Shown piece by piece: positions 17,019 to 24,896 of a stretch of DNA of 64,000 bases (positions are counted from its first letter, which is position 1; each line of letters begins with the position of its first letter). Below the pieces are notes generated by a model. That model saw only the letters and a program-made list of their open reading frames with translations, made no database searches and was not told the DNA's origin. Origin of the DNA: JAJYSO01 sp964579505 (GTDB lineage: Bacteria; Bacteroidota; Bacteroidia; Flavobacteriales; Flavobacteriaceae). Made by a program: the position numbers and the translations under genes. Location: the NCBI GenBank assembly GCA_964579505.1, contig CAZOGC010000008.1, positions 54,717-118,716 of the forward strand, read 5' to 3'.

Positions 17019-18377
17019 TTAATATTTATTGAAATAAACCGTTTTTCGGTTAACAAATTCCTTAATTCCATCTTCAGAAAGCTCACGCCCGTAGCCAGAT
17101 GTTTTTGTACCGCCAAATGGTAGCCGTGGATCAGATTTTACCAACTCATTTACAAAAACAGCTCCATCGTCAAAATGAGAAACCATAGCTTCTGCTCGGT
17201 CAAAATCTTGGGTAAAAATAGAAACACCTAGTCCAAATTTAGACTTATTAACCAGGTCAATGGCTTCCATATCGTTTTTAAAAGAGGTAACAGCCATTAA
17301 AGGGCCAAAAGTTTCATCTTTAAATACCGGCATTTTTTTAGTGACGTTAATGACAATTGTGGGCTCAAAATAAGCGCCGTTTCGGTTGCCGCCTAAGATT
17401 ACTTTAGCACCTTTTTTTACAGATTTTTTTAGTTGTTTTTCTAAATCTTCGGCTAAATCTTCACGCGCCAGTACGCCTATATACGTTTCGTCGTTCGTGG
17501 GGTCGCCACTTTTTAACTCGCGCGCCTCAGTTAGAAACTTTTCAACAAACTCTGGGTACACACTTTCGTGTACCAATAAACGTTTGCCGGCAATACAACT
17601 TTGTCCGGTATTTTGAAAGCGCGCTTGTATACATGTTTTGACGGTTTTTTCTATATCCGCATCTTCAAAGACAACGAGTGCATTGTTTCCACCCAGTTCT
17701 AAAACTGATTTTTTAATTTCTTGTCCGGCAATACCAGCTACAGAACTTCCTGCCGGTGTGCTCCCGGTTAAGGTGACAGCTTTTACATTTTCATGTCTAA
17801 GTACGTATTCTACTCGTTTACTCGGAATGATTAGATTTTGAAAACAACCTTCCGGAAAACCGGCATTCATAAAAGCTTCTTCTATAAGCTGTGCACATCC
17901 CATAACATTGCTGGCATGTTTTAAAACAGCAACATTTCCCGCCATCATAGCCGGAGCGGCAAATCTAAATACTTGCCAAAAAGGATAATTCCACGGCATA
18001 ACAGCTAGGACGATACCAATAGGTTCGTAGGTAACATACGATTTAAAAGCGTCTGTGTCTATGTTTTTAGTCTGTAGCTGTTGGGGTGCGTTTTCTGCAT
18101 AATAGGTACATACCCAGGCGCATTTTTCGACCTCTGCGCGAGCTTGTGTGATAGGCTTTCCCATTTCGGCGGTCATCATTCCGGCATATTTTTCGCGATT
18201 AACACGTAAGTCTTGTGCTAGGTTAAGCAAGAGTTCGCTTCGTCGTTCAAAAGAAGTAAACCGCCATTCAGCAAAAATCTTTTCGGCCTTTTTGAGCTTT
18301 TTGTTGATTTTTCCTTTGGTGAGTTCTTTGTATTCGGCAATTTTTTCACCGGTATAAGGGTTGGTAGATACAATCAT
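17019..18377 (-). CDS. NAD(P)-dependent succinate-semialdehyde dehydrogenase-like aldehyde dehydrogenase
   Basis: 452 residues from the ATG at 18377, reading MIVSTNPYTGEKIAEYKE; an in-frame ATG three codons earlier is also possible. The aldehyde dehydrogenase fold is shown by MPWNYPFWQVFRFAAPA, LTGSTPAG (cofactor loop), VLELGGNNALVVFEDAD (general-base Glu) and FQNTGQSCIAGKR (catalytic Cys). The short length and missing N-terminal extension match the Sad/YneI subgroup of succinate-semialdehyde dehydrogenases. Substrate assignment is by subgroup resemblance only, and other aldehydes are possible. It is convergent with the threonine dehydrogenase gene, and no GABA transaminase gene is nearby. 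Confidence 0.85.
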   Translation of the reverse strand: MIVSTNPYTGEKIAEYKELTKGKINKKLKKAEKIFAEWRFTSFERRSELLLNLAQDLRVNREKYAGMMTAEMGKPITQARAEVEKCAWVCTYYAENAPQQLQTKNIDTDAFKSYVTYEPIGIVLAVMPWNYPFWQVFRFAAPAMMAGNVAVLKHASNVMGCAQLIEEAFMNAGFPEGCFQNLIIPSKRVEYVLRHENVKAVTLTGSTPAGSSVAGIAGQEIKKSVLELGGNNALVVFEDADIEKTVKTCIQARFQNTGQSCIAGKRLLVHESVYPEFVEKFLTEARELKSGDPTNDETYIGVLAREDLAEDLEKQLKKSVKKGAKVILGGNRNGAYFEPTIVINVTKKMPVFKDETFGPLMAVTSFKNDMEAIDLVNKSKFGLGVSIFTQDFDRAEAMVSHFDDGAVFVNELVKSDPRLPFGGTKTSGYGRELSEDGIKEFVNRKTVYFNKY

Positions 18378-18458
18378 AACATACAACTTTGTAAATGCTA
18401 AAGTTACTTAAAAAAATAGCGATAAACTTTTGGTTAAGGCGATTTTAACGGAGATGTC

Positions 18459-19151
18459 TTAAACAGATTCCTCTTTAAAAAAAGGAGTGTATTGCAATAC
18501 CCTGAAATCTATGGTGGTAAAAGCCGGGTTTTTACTTTTCATTTTTTTGTAAAGTGGTTTGCTGCCCACAGCACGATTGGCGGCTCCTGATGGAGCGGTT
18601 AGGGAAACGGTCTGTATTTTTCGGTTATCTAAAACCAATTCATGAATCCGTGGAGAGTCGGTGCCTACGCGCGTAAGGTGTAAATTTGGGTAGGTTTTTA
18701 TATGTTTTCTAAAAAAATATTCCGGGCCGTTTTTACTGTTTCCACCGGTAAACAAAAGGGTCTGTATGGTGGGGTGTTTTCGCAAAACACTAATTAAATC
18801 ACGTAGCTCGTATTCTTGAATACCGATGTCTGAAGCGTCTATTTTTTTTCGATAGGCGCAAGCCACCATATCGCAAATGCCAATGTGGTATTTTTTTAAA
18901 AAAACTTGGCGTTCCGTTACTGCTTGTTGTGTAGTTTCATATGAGAAATGAGCATCAAAAATGCGATCGAGGATAATCCATAATTGGCCGTCGCGGCTTC
19001 CGTAATTAAAATCGATGTCTCCGGGTTTAAGCTCACGGGTAGTAAATCGGGGAGGAGGCAGCGTGCCTACAATGAGCTTTGTTGCCCCTTGTGGTATAAA
19101 AGGAGGGTAAGGATGTGTGTGTTTAAACAAAGTAATTATTTTGATAGCCAA
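18459..19151 (-). CDS. Uracil-DNA glycosylase superfamily-like protein
   Basis: The protein has 230 residues. The N-terminal KLIVGTLPPPRF followed by FNYGSRDGQLWIILDRIF resembles the substrate-pocket region of the UDG superfamily. The C-terminal half has LLFTGGNSKNGPEYFFRKHI and LTAPSGAANR; the latter sits where the S-P-S leucine-loop region falls in UDG-fold proteins. Proteins of this kind in Bacteroidota are annotated as uracil-DNA glycosylase family, but I cannot confirm a catalytic Asp or Asn, so activity is uncertain. The gene is monocistronic on the minus strand. Possible roles include base-excision repair. Confidence 0.55.
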   Translation of the reverse strand: MAIKIITLFKHTHPYPPFIPQGATKLIVGTLPPPRFTTRELKPGDIDFNYGSRDGQLWIILDRIFDAHFSYETTQQAVTERQVFLKKYHIGICDMVACAYRKKIDASDIGIQEYELRDLISVLRKHPTIQTLLFTGGNSKNGPEYFFRKHIKTYPNLHLTRVGTDSPRIHELVLDNRKIQTVSLTAPSGAANRAVGSKPLYKKMKSKNPAFTTIDFRVLQYTPFFKEESV

Positions 19152-19203
19152 ATTTAAAAATAAAACAGCGAAAAAACGATTGTTAATATTTTTAACAAAA
19201 AAA

Positions 19204-19234
19204 TTGTTAAAGTTGTTGGCTATGTCTATTTTTG
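19204..19234 (+). promoter_or_regulatory. Promoter of the small membrane protein gene at 19251
   Basis: TTG at 19204-19206 and TATTTTTG at 19227-19234 are separated by 20 bases, a good Bacteroidota match. Confidence 0.45.
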
Positions 19235-19250
19235 GGGATAAAAATAAATT

Positions 19251-19760
19251 ATGTTAGAAATAGTGTGGGCAATATTAAACATAGCCTTATTAATCTATTT
19301 TTTTATTGTATGCATTAAGGCTGTGAGAATTACGCGACGAAAGTTGGGAATTTTTGCTGCTTTTGTCTTAGCTTTTGGGTTGTTGTCTTTTATGACGGCA
19401 GACAAGAGTTTTTATACGGCAGAAAGTAGACAGTTTAATTTACAAACCGAACCAATCCCTGCAGAACAAGGCTTTTTTTATAGACAAGTGCTTGATAAAA
19501 CCTGGACGACTCAGGTGACGTTGCAAATAAAATATGTAAAAAAGAATGGAAAGGTTGATTTGTTAAATGCGCAAACAACTCGCAGCGGATTGGTGATGGG
19601 AATAGATTGGGAGCCGGTGACGGTAAGTGTAAAAAAACACGGAGAAGGTTATACCTATGTGGTAATCGGAAATATAGAATGGCGCATTTTGGGTGTGCAA
19701 GTCTATTCGCAACATAAAAAATATACAGGATCGATTAAGTTGTTTCAAAATAAAAAGTAA
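19251..19760 (+). CDS. Hypothetical membrane protein, two N-terminal TM segments
   Basis: The protein has 169 residues. Two hydrophobic segments, at about 2-24 and 33-48, are joined by a basic loop (RITRRK). The remaining 120 residues are polar and beta-rich, with KTWTTQVTLQIKYVKKNGKV and YVVIGNIEWRILGVQVYSQH. Topology suggests a soluble domain on the periplasmic side, though this is a prediction. I do not recognise the family. It has its own promoter and no same-strand partner. A small inner-membrane protein is the most that can be said. Confidence 0.6.
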   Translation: MLEIVWAILNIALLIYFFIVCIKAVRITRRKLGIFAAFVLAFGLLSFMTADKSFYTAESRQFNLQTEPIPAEQGFFYRQVLDKTWTTQVTLQIKYVKKNGKVDLLNAQTTRSGLVMGIDWEPVTVSVKKHGEGYTYVVIGNIEWRILGVQVYSQHKKYTGSIKLFQNKK

Positions 19761-19828
19761 TAAACAATATAGATGCTCAATCTAATAGAAAAACGACTAA
19801 TTCTGCAAACAATCAAGACTTTATAGTA

Positions 19829-20197
19829 TCAGAAGAGAAAAAGAGCAGCTACAGAATCGGGATAAGGTACAGAGGCACTTCGTAGTTTTTTTATAGACAG
19901 CGTATTGGGATGGTGTTTCTTCCACATAGCGCGTACATAATCCTTTATTTCTTGCGTTGTAAAATGGACGCTAAACTCGGGGCGTACAGTAGCGCTTTGG
20001 GCAAAACACACTTCTCCTTCATGAGGCGTTTTAGCAAAAATTAATCCGGTGTTACGCTCAATCTGTTGAATAACTTTTGGATTAAATGTTAACTCATTAG
20101 CGACTTCTTTCTGAATAGTAAGATAGGCTTGTGCAAACGCAATAGCTTGGGTTGAAGCAGGAATCAAGTCATCTAAACTAAAGGAGACAATCGTCAT
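19829..20197 (-). CDS. Hypothetical protein
   Basis: The protein has 122 residues and no signal peptide or membrane segment. The N-terminal half is helical (TQAIAFAQAYLTIQKEVANE). The middle segment, NTGLIFAKTPHEGEVCFAQS, is followed by FTTQEIKDYVRAMWKKHH. I cannot place it in a family. It starts 3 bases after the DUF1648 gene stops, on the same strand, so the two are almost certainly co-transcribed and possibly translationally coupled. That coupling is the main reason to treat it as a real gene. Confidence 0.6.
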   Translation of the reverse strand: MTIVSFSLDDLIPASTQAIAFAQAYLTIQKEVANELTFNPKVIQQIERNTGLIFAKTPHEGEVCFAQSATVRPEFSVHFTTQEIKDYVRAMWKKHHPNTLSIKKLRSASVPYPDSVAALFLF

Positions 20198-20200
20198 AAC

Positions 20201-20704
20201 TTATTTCATTTTAACAGCCCGGATTATAAAAAAGGTTAATGGAATAAAAGTAAGCCCTAAGGTTAGCGGTAAAAACCAGGTGTGAAGAGAGGGAGTTTCC
20301 TGATTAGCGTTGGTAATGGTTTCGTAGAGAAGAAGTCCAAAGACGAAAGTGACGCTGAGGTTTAAAACACGCATCATGCGGGTGGCATTAGCATATTGGC
20401 GAAGTGCATTTTCTTCTGTTATTTTAACCGGATAATTAAAAGTGTATGGATGCCGGTTTAGAAGGGTTAAGAATACAAAAATTAAGGTTGTAATGATAGG
20501 GATAGTCAACAGGGTTTGTTTAGAACCAAAGCTATTAGCAGTTCCGTCAAATCCATAGTGTGTAGGAATGGTCTCAGGAAGGTTGGTATAATTTAGCAAG
20601 GCATAGCCCCAGATAACCAAGAGTAATAACCCGGCTAGTAATTCTAACAATTTGTCGGTAAGGGTGGATTTTAGCTTTATTTTAGGGCGTCCTCTCACAG
20701 CCAA
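20201..20704 (-). CDS. DUF1648 domain membrane protein
   Basis: The protein has 167 residues and four hydrophobic segments, at about 20-40, 66-83, 110-128 and 142-163. The DUF1648 signature lies between the first two: NLPETIPTHYGFDGTANSFG, with the conserved P-x-H-x-x-x-x-G-x-x-x motif. DUF1648 is found in small membrane proteins, including SdpI-type immunity proteins that protect against the toxin SdpC. No SdpC-like toxin is nearby, so an immunity role is only a family association. The next gene follows after 3 bases. Confidence 0.8.
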   Translation of the reverse strand: MAVRGRPKIKLKSTLTDKLLELLAGLLLLVIWGYALLNYTNLPETIPTHYGFDGTANSFGSKQTLLTIPIITTLIFVFLTLLNRHPYTFNYPVKITEENALRQYANATRMMRVLNLSVTFVFGLLLYETITNANQETPSLHTWFLPLTLGLTFIPLTFFIIRAVKMK

Positions 20705-20773
20705 AGATACGTTTGTTTAGGGTTGCTTTCAAAGATACTAAAATGTTGAAAACAGGAACAATAGCACAGCGTT

Positions 20774-20810
20774 AAAAATAAAAATGACCGTTTCTTGTAT
20801 GAAACAGCCA
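20774..20810 (-). terminator. Strand-specific terminator of queA
   Basis: TGACCGTTTC (20785-20794) and GAAACAGCCA (20801-20810) pair with two A-C mismatches on the plus strand. These become G-U wobbles in the minus transcript, giving a 10-bp stem with a 6-base loop. A U-rich run follows (plus 20774-20784). It lies 26 bases past the queA stop. Confidence 0.65.
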
Positions 20811-20836
20811 TTTATTATATAGTTGGAAATACTTTT

Positions 20837-21886
20837 TTATAAAATCAACATAGCATCGCCATAAGAATAGAAATTATATTTTTCCTTTATGGCCTCGTGG
20901 TAGGCTTCCATCATAAAATCGTGCCCCATAAAAGCTGAAATCATCATTAATAAAGTTGATTTTGGGGTATGAAAGTTAGAAATCATGCAGTTAGCAATGC
21001 TAAAATCATAAGGAGGGAAGATAAATTTATGAGTCCATCCATTATAAGGGTTTAGCTCGCCATTAGAAGAAACAGCAGTTTCTAAGGTACGCATAACAGT
21101 AGTACCCACGGCGCAAACTTTATGTTTGTTGGCTTTAGCTTGGTTAACAATCTTGGCGGTTTCAATTGGCACCTCGCATTCTTCACTGTGCATTTTGTGT
21201 TTAGATAGGTCTTCTACTTCTACCGGAGCAAATGTTCCCAGTCCAATGTGTAGGGTTATTTCTGACAAATTAATTCCTTTAATCTCCATGCGTTTTAGCA
21301 AGTGCTTAGAGAAGTGTAATCCGGCGGTAGGAGCGGCCACTGCACCTTCATTTTTGGCAAAAATAGTTTGGTAACGTTCGGCGTCTTCAGACTCAACGGG
21401 GCGTTTAATATATTTAGGTAACGGGGTTTCGCCAAGATCGTATAATTTTTGACGAAATTGCTCATAAGGACCGTCATACAAGAATCGTAAAGTACGTCCA
21501 CGTGAGGTGGTGTTGTCTATTACTTCTGCCACTAAATCTTCGTTGTCGCCAAAATACAACTTGTTTCCGATGCGTATTTTCCTAGCCGGATCAACTAAAA
21601 CATCCCACAAGCGTGTTTCGGCATTTAATTCACGCAGTAAGAAAACCTCTATGCGAGCCCCGGTTTTTTCTTTGTTTCCGTATAGACGAGCAGGGAAGAC
21701 CTTGGTATTGTTCATTACCAATAAATCTTCAGGCTCAAAATAATCTATAATGTCTTTAAATACTTTGTGTTCTATTTTTCCGGTGTCTCGGTGAACAACC
21801 ATTAGGCGAGCTTCGTCGCGATTTTCAGAAGGATATTCAGAAAGGAGTGCTTTAGGCAGATCAAAATCGAACTGCGAGAGTTTCAT
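20837..21886 (-). CDS. queA: S-adenosylmethionine:tRNA ribosyltransferase-isomerase
   Basis: QueA moves the ribosyl part of SAM onto preQ1 in tRNA to make epoxyqueuosine, the penultimate step of queuosine synthesis. It has 349 residues from the ATG at 21886 (MKLSQFDFDLPKALLSEYP); a start two codons earlier is also available. Conserved family stretches are ENRDEARLMVVHRDTGKIEH, LVMNNTKVFPARL, GAVAAPTAGLHFSKHLL and FHTPKSTLLMMISAFMG. It is complete and of normal length. A consensus promoter lies just upstream. It follows the rsgA-dtd-MazG run on the same strand, a neighbourhood recurrent in Flavobacteriia. Confidence 0.97.
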   Translation of the reverse strand: MKLSQFDFDLPKALLSEYPSENRDEARLMVVHRDTGKIEHKVFKDIIDYFEPEDLLVMNNTKVFPARLYGNKEKTGARIEVFLLRELNAETRLWDVLVDPARKIRIGNKLYFGDNEDLVAEVIDNTTSRGRTLRFLYDGPYEQFRQKLYDLGETPLPKYIKRPVESEDAERYQTIFAKNEGAVAAPTAGLHFSKHLLKRMEIKGINLSEITLHIGLGTFAPVEVEDLSKHKMHSEECEVPIETAKIVNQAKANKHKVCAVGTTVMRTLETAVSSNGELNPYNGWTHKFIFPPYDFSIANCMISNFHTPKSTLLMMISAFMGHDFMMEAYHEAIKEKYNFYSYGDAMLIL

Positions 21887-21912
21887 ACCCATACGTAGAA
21901 TTTTTAGAATTG

Positions 21913-21944
21913 CAAATATACAATCTCAACAGAGGGGTTGTCAA
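21913..21944 (-). promoter_or_regulatory. Promoter of queA
   Basis: On the minus strand, TTG (plus 21942-21944) and TATATTTG (plus 21913-21920) are 21 bases apart. The leader to the ATG is about 20-25 bases. Confidence 0.55.
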
Positions 21945-21997
21945 GCAAATAGCGGTTTATTTTTATTTTTTAAGATATAATTGACCAATTTTGTGTT

Positions 21998-22255
21998 TTA
22001 TAGTCGACCTTTTCCTTTAAAATAGCGCCAATATCGGTAATAGGCAAAAATAAAACCGTAGAAAAAGCCTCCTACTAAATTGCCGGCAATAAAAGAAAAG
22101 AGATGACCATCGTGAAAGTAATAGGTAAAGTATTTTGAAAAACTAAATCCGAATTGAAATAATACTCGAATAACATTAAAAATGACGATAAAAGCCAAGG
22201 CTAATGTGAGTACGGAACGCCAGAAATTGGGTGCGGTAATTACTTTTTTAAACAT
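21998..22255 (-). CDS. Small hypothetical membrane protein
   Basis: The protein has 85 residues and two hydrophobic segments, at about 12-34 and 52-71, with an aromatic middle section (KYFTYYFHDGHLFSF). I do not recognise the family. It starts 2 bases after the MazG-like gene stops, so it belongs to the rsgA-dtd-MazG transcription unit. The charged C terminus (RYWRYFKGKGRL) is probably cytosolic. Confidence 0.65.
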   Translation of the reverse strand: MFKKVITAPNFWRSVLTLALAFIVIFNVIRVLFQFGFSFSKYFTYYFHDGHLFSFIAGNLVGGFFYGFIFAYYRYWRYFKGKGRL

Positions 22256-22257
22256 AA

Positions 22258-22584
22258 TTAGTGTAATTTTTTGTTTTGGTGATGTCGGTTGTGATCGCGT
22301 TGTGTTTTGTAAGCTAGTTTTTTGTAAAAGGCTTCAGACAGGTTGATGCCGGTTTGGTTAGCTAAACAAAGTACTACAAAGACAACATCGGCTAGTTCTT
22401 CACCCAAATCTTTGTTTTTATCTGATTCTTTTTCGCTTTGTTCGCCATATCTACGGGCAATGATTCGGGCTACTTCTCCCACCTCTTCGGTGAGTTGTGC
22501 CATGTTGGTTAATTCGTTAAAATAGCGAACCCCATGTTCATTAATCCACTGGTCTACCGCTTTTTGTGCATCTTCTATATTCAT
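22258..22584 (-). CDS. MazG-like nucleotide pyrophosphohydrolase
   Basis: The protein has 108 residues and a single all-alpha MazG/dUTPase-like domain. The Mg2+-binding E-x-x-E and E-x-x-D pairs are visible as LTEEVGEVARII and LGEELADVVFVV. Family members hydrolyse non-canonical or alarmone-like NTPs to NMP and pyrophosphate; the exact substrate is not visible. The gene starts 1 base after the dtd stop and is followed within 2 bases by a small membrane protein gene. The arrangement rsgA-dtd-mazG is one I associate with flavobacterial genomes. Confidence 0.9.
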   Translation of the reverse strand: MNIEDAQKAVDQWINEHGVRYFNELTNMAQLTEEVGEVARIIARRYGEQSEKESDKNKDLGEELADVVFVVLCLANQTGINLSEAFYKKLAYKTQRDHNRHHQNKKLH

Positions 22585-22585
22585 C

Positions 22586-23038
22586 TTAAGATTTGTTTTT
22601 AGAGTCTATAATAATGGTTACCGGTCCGTCATTACACAAGCTTACTTGCATATCAGCACCAAATTTCCCCGTAGCTACCGATTTGCCCAGTTGTTGCTCA
22701 AAAGTCTGCATAAATTGTTGGTATAAAGGTTCTGATATAGCCGGTTTGGCGGCTTTTATAAAGCTGGGGCGGTTGCCCTTTTTGGTGCTGGCATGAAGGG
22801 TAAATTGACTGATAATCAGCGCTTCTCCGTTTATGTCTTTTAATGAAATGTTCATAGCATTTTGAGCATCGGCAAAGATGCGCATGTTTATAATTTTTTT
22901 ACAAAGCCAATTAATATCTTCTACGGTGTCTGCATCTTCAATACCCAATAAAATGAGTAGTCCTTGTTCAATTTCTCCATGAATGAGGTTGTTTATTTTT
23001 ACCGAAGCCTGAGAGACACGTTGAACGACTGCTCGCAT
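22586..23038 (-). CDS. dtd: D-aminoacyl-tRNA deacylase
   Basis: Dtd removes D-amino acids, and glycine from tRNA-Ala, from mischarged tRNA using a chiral-proofreading pocket. It has 150 residues, the normal length. The two signature motifs are present: SQFTLHA (SQxxLxx, with the catalytic-pocket residues) and the NDGPVT form of NxGPVT near the C terminus. The N terminus MRAVVQRVSQASVKI is typical. It sits between rsgA and the MazG-like gene in a tight minus-strand unit and is probably cotranscribed with both. Confidence 0.96.
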   Translation of the reverse strand: MRAVVQRVSQASVKINNLIHGEIEQGLLILLGIEDADTVEDINWLCKKIINMRIFADAQNAMNISLKDINGEALIISQFTLHASTKKGNRPSFIKAAKPAISEPLYQQFMQTFEQQLGKSVATGKFGADMQVSLCNDGPVTIIIDSKNKS

Positions 23039-23073
23039 AATTTTTATCTTTTGTATAGTTGGCTACAAACTTA

Positions 23074-24024
23074 TTAATTTTGGTGATGAATATCGGGTCT
23101 ATACCCTCCCGATTCGCTTCCGAGTATTTGTAAATACGATTCGTAGCGAGACCAGAATACTTTTCCGGCTTCTAATGCTTTTTTAACGGCACAGCCTGGT
23201 TCTTTTAGGTGTAGACAATTATTAAATTTGCACTGTTGTTTTAGTTGTAAAAATTCGGGAAAATAATTGCCCACTTCTGCCTCATCCATGTCTACCAACC
23301 CAAATCCTTTTATACCGGGGGTGTCAATAATATGCGTAGTTGCGTTTACATCATACATTTCGGCAAAGGTAGTGGTGTGTTTGCCGGTAGCATGTTGGGT
23401 TGAGAGTTTACCGGTTTTAAGCTGAAGATGCGAGATTAATTGATTGATAAGCGTAGATTTGCCAACGCCACTGTGACCTGAAAATAAACATATATTGTTC
23501 TGCATTAACGCTTGTACTTGAGCAATGTTTTGACCAGTAATTGTAGAAGTTTCTATGCAGGTGTAGCCTATACTTTGGTAGAGTGCTTTTAAGTATTTTA
23601 TTTCGTCTTGCTCTTCAGGGGTATAGTGGTCTATTTTATGAAAGAGCAATACGGCTTTTATCTTATAAGCTTCGGCAGTAGCCAAAAAGCGATCAATAAA
23701 AACGGTGGTAGTTTGCGGTTCTTTTATAGTAATCATCAAAAAAACCAAATCTATGTTGGCAGCAATGATGTGGGTTTGTTTAGACAGGTTTACCGATTTG
23801 CGGATAATATAATTTTTGCGCTGTTCAATTTTGGTAACTAAACCGGTTACTTCTTGGTTGTTTTCTTCTAAGGTAAAATTAACTTTATCGCCTACAGCTA
23901 GCGGGTTGGTGTTTTTAATATTTTTAAGCCTAAATTTACCTTTTATGCGGCATGGGTAAATCTTTCCGTCTTCACCTTTTACGAAATACCAACTTCCGGT
24001 AGATTTATAGACCGTTCCTTTCAT
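23074..24024 (-). CDS. rsgA: Ribosome small-subunit-dependent GTPase A
   Basis: RsgA is a circularly permuted GTPase that checks late 30S maturation and releases assembly factors. It has 316 residues. The N-terminal OB fold (residues 1-70) is followed by the permuted G domain. G4 is FHKIDHY, G1 is SGHSGVGKSTLINQL, and G3 is DTPGIKGFGL. A C-terminal zinc-binding C-x4-C-x-H-x5-C lies within CKFNNCLHLKEPGC. The G4 lysine-aspartate is kept although its first residue is His rather than Asn. It is the first gene of the rsgA-dtd-MazG unit. Confidence 0.96.
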   Translation of the reverse strand: MKGTVYKSTGSWYFVKGEDGKIYPCRIKGKFRLKNIKNTNPLAVGDKVNFTLEENNQEVTGLVTKIEQRKNYIIRKSVNLSKQTHIIAANIDLVFLMITIKEPQTTTVFIDRFLATAEAYKIKAVLLFHKIDHYTPEEQDEIKYLKALYQSIGYTCIETSTITGQNIAQVQALMQNNICLFSGHSGVGKSTLINQLISHLQLKTGKLSTQHATGKHTTTFAEMYDVNATTHIIDTPGIKGFGLVDMDEAEVGNYFPEFLQLKQQCKFNNCLHLKEPGCAVKKALEAGKVFWSRYESYLQILGSESGGYRPDIHHQN

Positions 24025-24065
24025 ACTATGCTGTTACAATAGTTCTAAATTAAAAATAAATACCG

Positions 24066-24073
24066 CAAAGGTA
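24066..24073 (-). promoter_or_regulatory. Probable -7 box for the rsgA-dtd-MazG unit
   Basis: TACCTTTG on the minus strand (plus CAAAGGTA) fits TAnnTTTG and lies 41 bases before the rsgA ATG. No clear -33 box was found. Confidence 0.4.
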
Positions 24074-24176
24074 CGCTATTGTTCTAAACTTAAAACAGTT
24101 TGTATGTGTGTGGATTAGTGTGGTTGATTAGTTTGATATGTTGATAAATAATTGATTTTAAACAGAACAGAATGAG

Positions 24177-24208
24177 TTGCAACAATAATTAGTATGAAAT
24201 TATGTTTG
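24177..24208 (+). promoter_or_regulatory. Promoter of the outer-membrane protein gene
   Basis: TTG at 24177-24179 and TATGTTTG at 24201-24208 are separated by 21 bases. It lies inside the upstream extension of the open frame, which supports the internal ATG at 24242 as the true start. Confidence 0.6.
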
Positions 24209-24241
24209 TATATTCGTAAACTAACTTTAAAACTATATCTT

Positions 24242-24766
24242 ATGAAAAAGCTCATTTTATCTGTTTTTATTTTATGTTTTGCCTTTGGGGCACAAGCTCA
24301 GAGTATTGATTTGGGAATAAAAGTCGGGGCCAACTTTGCTAAAATAAGCGATGCCAGTGTTGATTTGAGTAACAAAACAGGATTGTTAGCCGGAGCCTTT
24401 GTTTCTATTGGCTTTAATAAATGGGCTATCCAACCGGAGATTTTATACTCTCAACAAGGGGCCAAAACAGATCTTGAAGATTTTGACTTAGACTATGTTA
24501 ATATTCCAATAATGTTTAAATACTACATTATTGGTAATGTACTGAACATACAAGTAGGACCACAATTTGGATTTTTAGCTCACCAGAGTATTAAAGATCA
24601 AGTTGATGCAAAAGATTATGATCTTTCGGGGGCTGTTGGAGCCGGCGTGGATTTACCTTTTGGACTCCGCATTAGTGCTCGTTACCATTTTGGGTTTACA
24701 GATGTAGCCAATAATATTGGAAAAAACAATGTAGTTAGCGTGGCTGTAGGGTATTCATTCTTGTAA
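24242..24766 (+). CDS. Outer-membrane beta-barrel protein (PorT/OmpW-like small barrel)
   Basis: 174 residues from the ATG at 24242. The frame is open further upstream, but MKKLILSVFILCFAFGAQAQ is a perfect signal peptide and a promoter overlaps the upstream part. The mature protein has alternating hydrophobic strands ending in an aromatic-Leu terminus (VGYSFL), and motifs such as IDLGIKVGANFAKISD, PEILYSQQGAKT and VGAGVDLPFGLRISARYHFG. This is the usual porin-family beta-barrel seen many times per Bacteroidota genome (outer_membrane_beta-barrel, 8 strands). The cargo or role is unknown. A UUCG-loop terminator follows immediately, so it is monocistronic. Confidence 0.88.
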   Translation: MKKLILSVFILCFAFGAQAQSIDLGIKVGANFAKISDASVDLSNKTGLLAGAFVSIGFNKWAIQPEILYSQQGAKTDLEDFDLDYVNIPIMFKYYIIGNVLNIQVGPQFGFLAHQSIKDQVDAKDYDLSGAVGAGVDLPFGLRISARYHFGFTDVANNIGKNNVVSVAVGYSFL

Positions 24767-24792
24767 ACAGCCGGTTAAATATAAATACGGAT

Positions 24793-24819
24793 AAGCTGCT
24801 CTTCGGAGCAGTTTTTTTA
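24793..24819 (+). terminator. Rho-independent terminator with UUCG tetraloop
   Basis: AAGCTGCTC (24793-24801) and GAGCAGTTT (24806-24814) close on a C(UUCG)G tetraloop, followed by a T run. It lies 26 bases after the beta-barrel gene. Confidence 0.9.
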
Positions 24820-24854
24820 TGGTTTTATTTCAACATAAATGTATAAACTATCTG

Positions 24855-24862
24855 TAATTTTG
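24855..24862 (+). promoter_or_regulatory. Possible -7 box for the MFS gene
   Basis: TAATTTTG fits TAnnTTTG and lies 34 bases before the ATG at 24897. The -33 region is poor. Confidence 0.3.
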
Positions 24863-24896
24863 CTATAAAATTAAGAGCCTGTATATAGGTGTAAGT

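Noticed and set aside
20201..20704. DUF1648 gene as part of a toxin-immunity pair
   Set aside because: The neighbouring 122-residue gene has no signal peptide, membrane segment or SdpC-like motif, so there is no evidence of a toxin.
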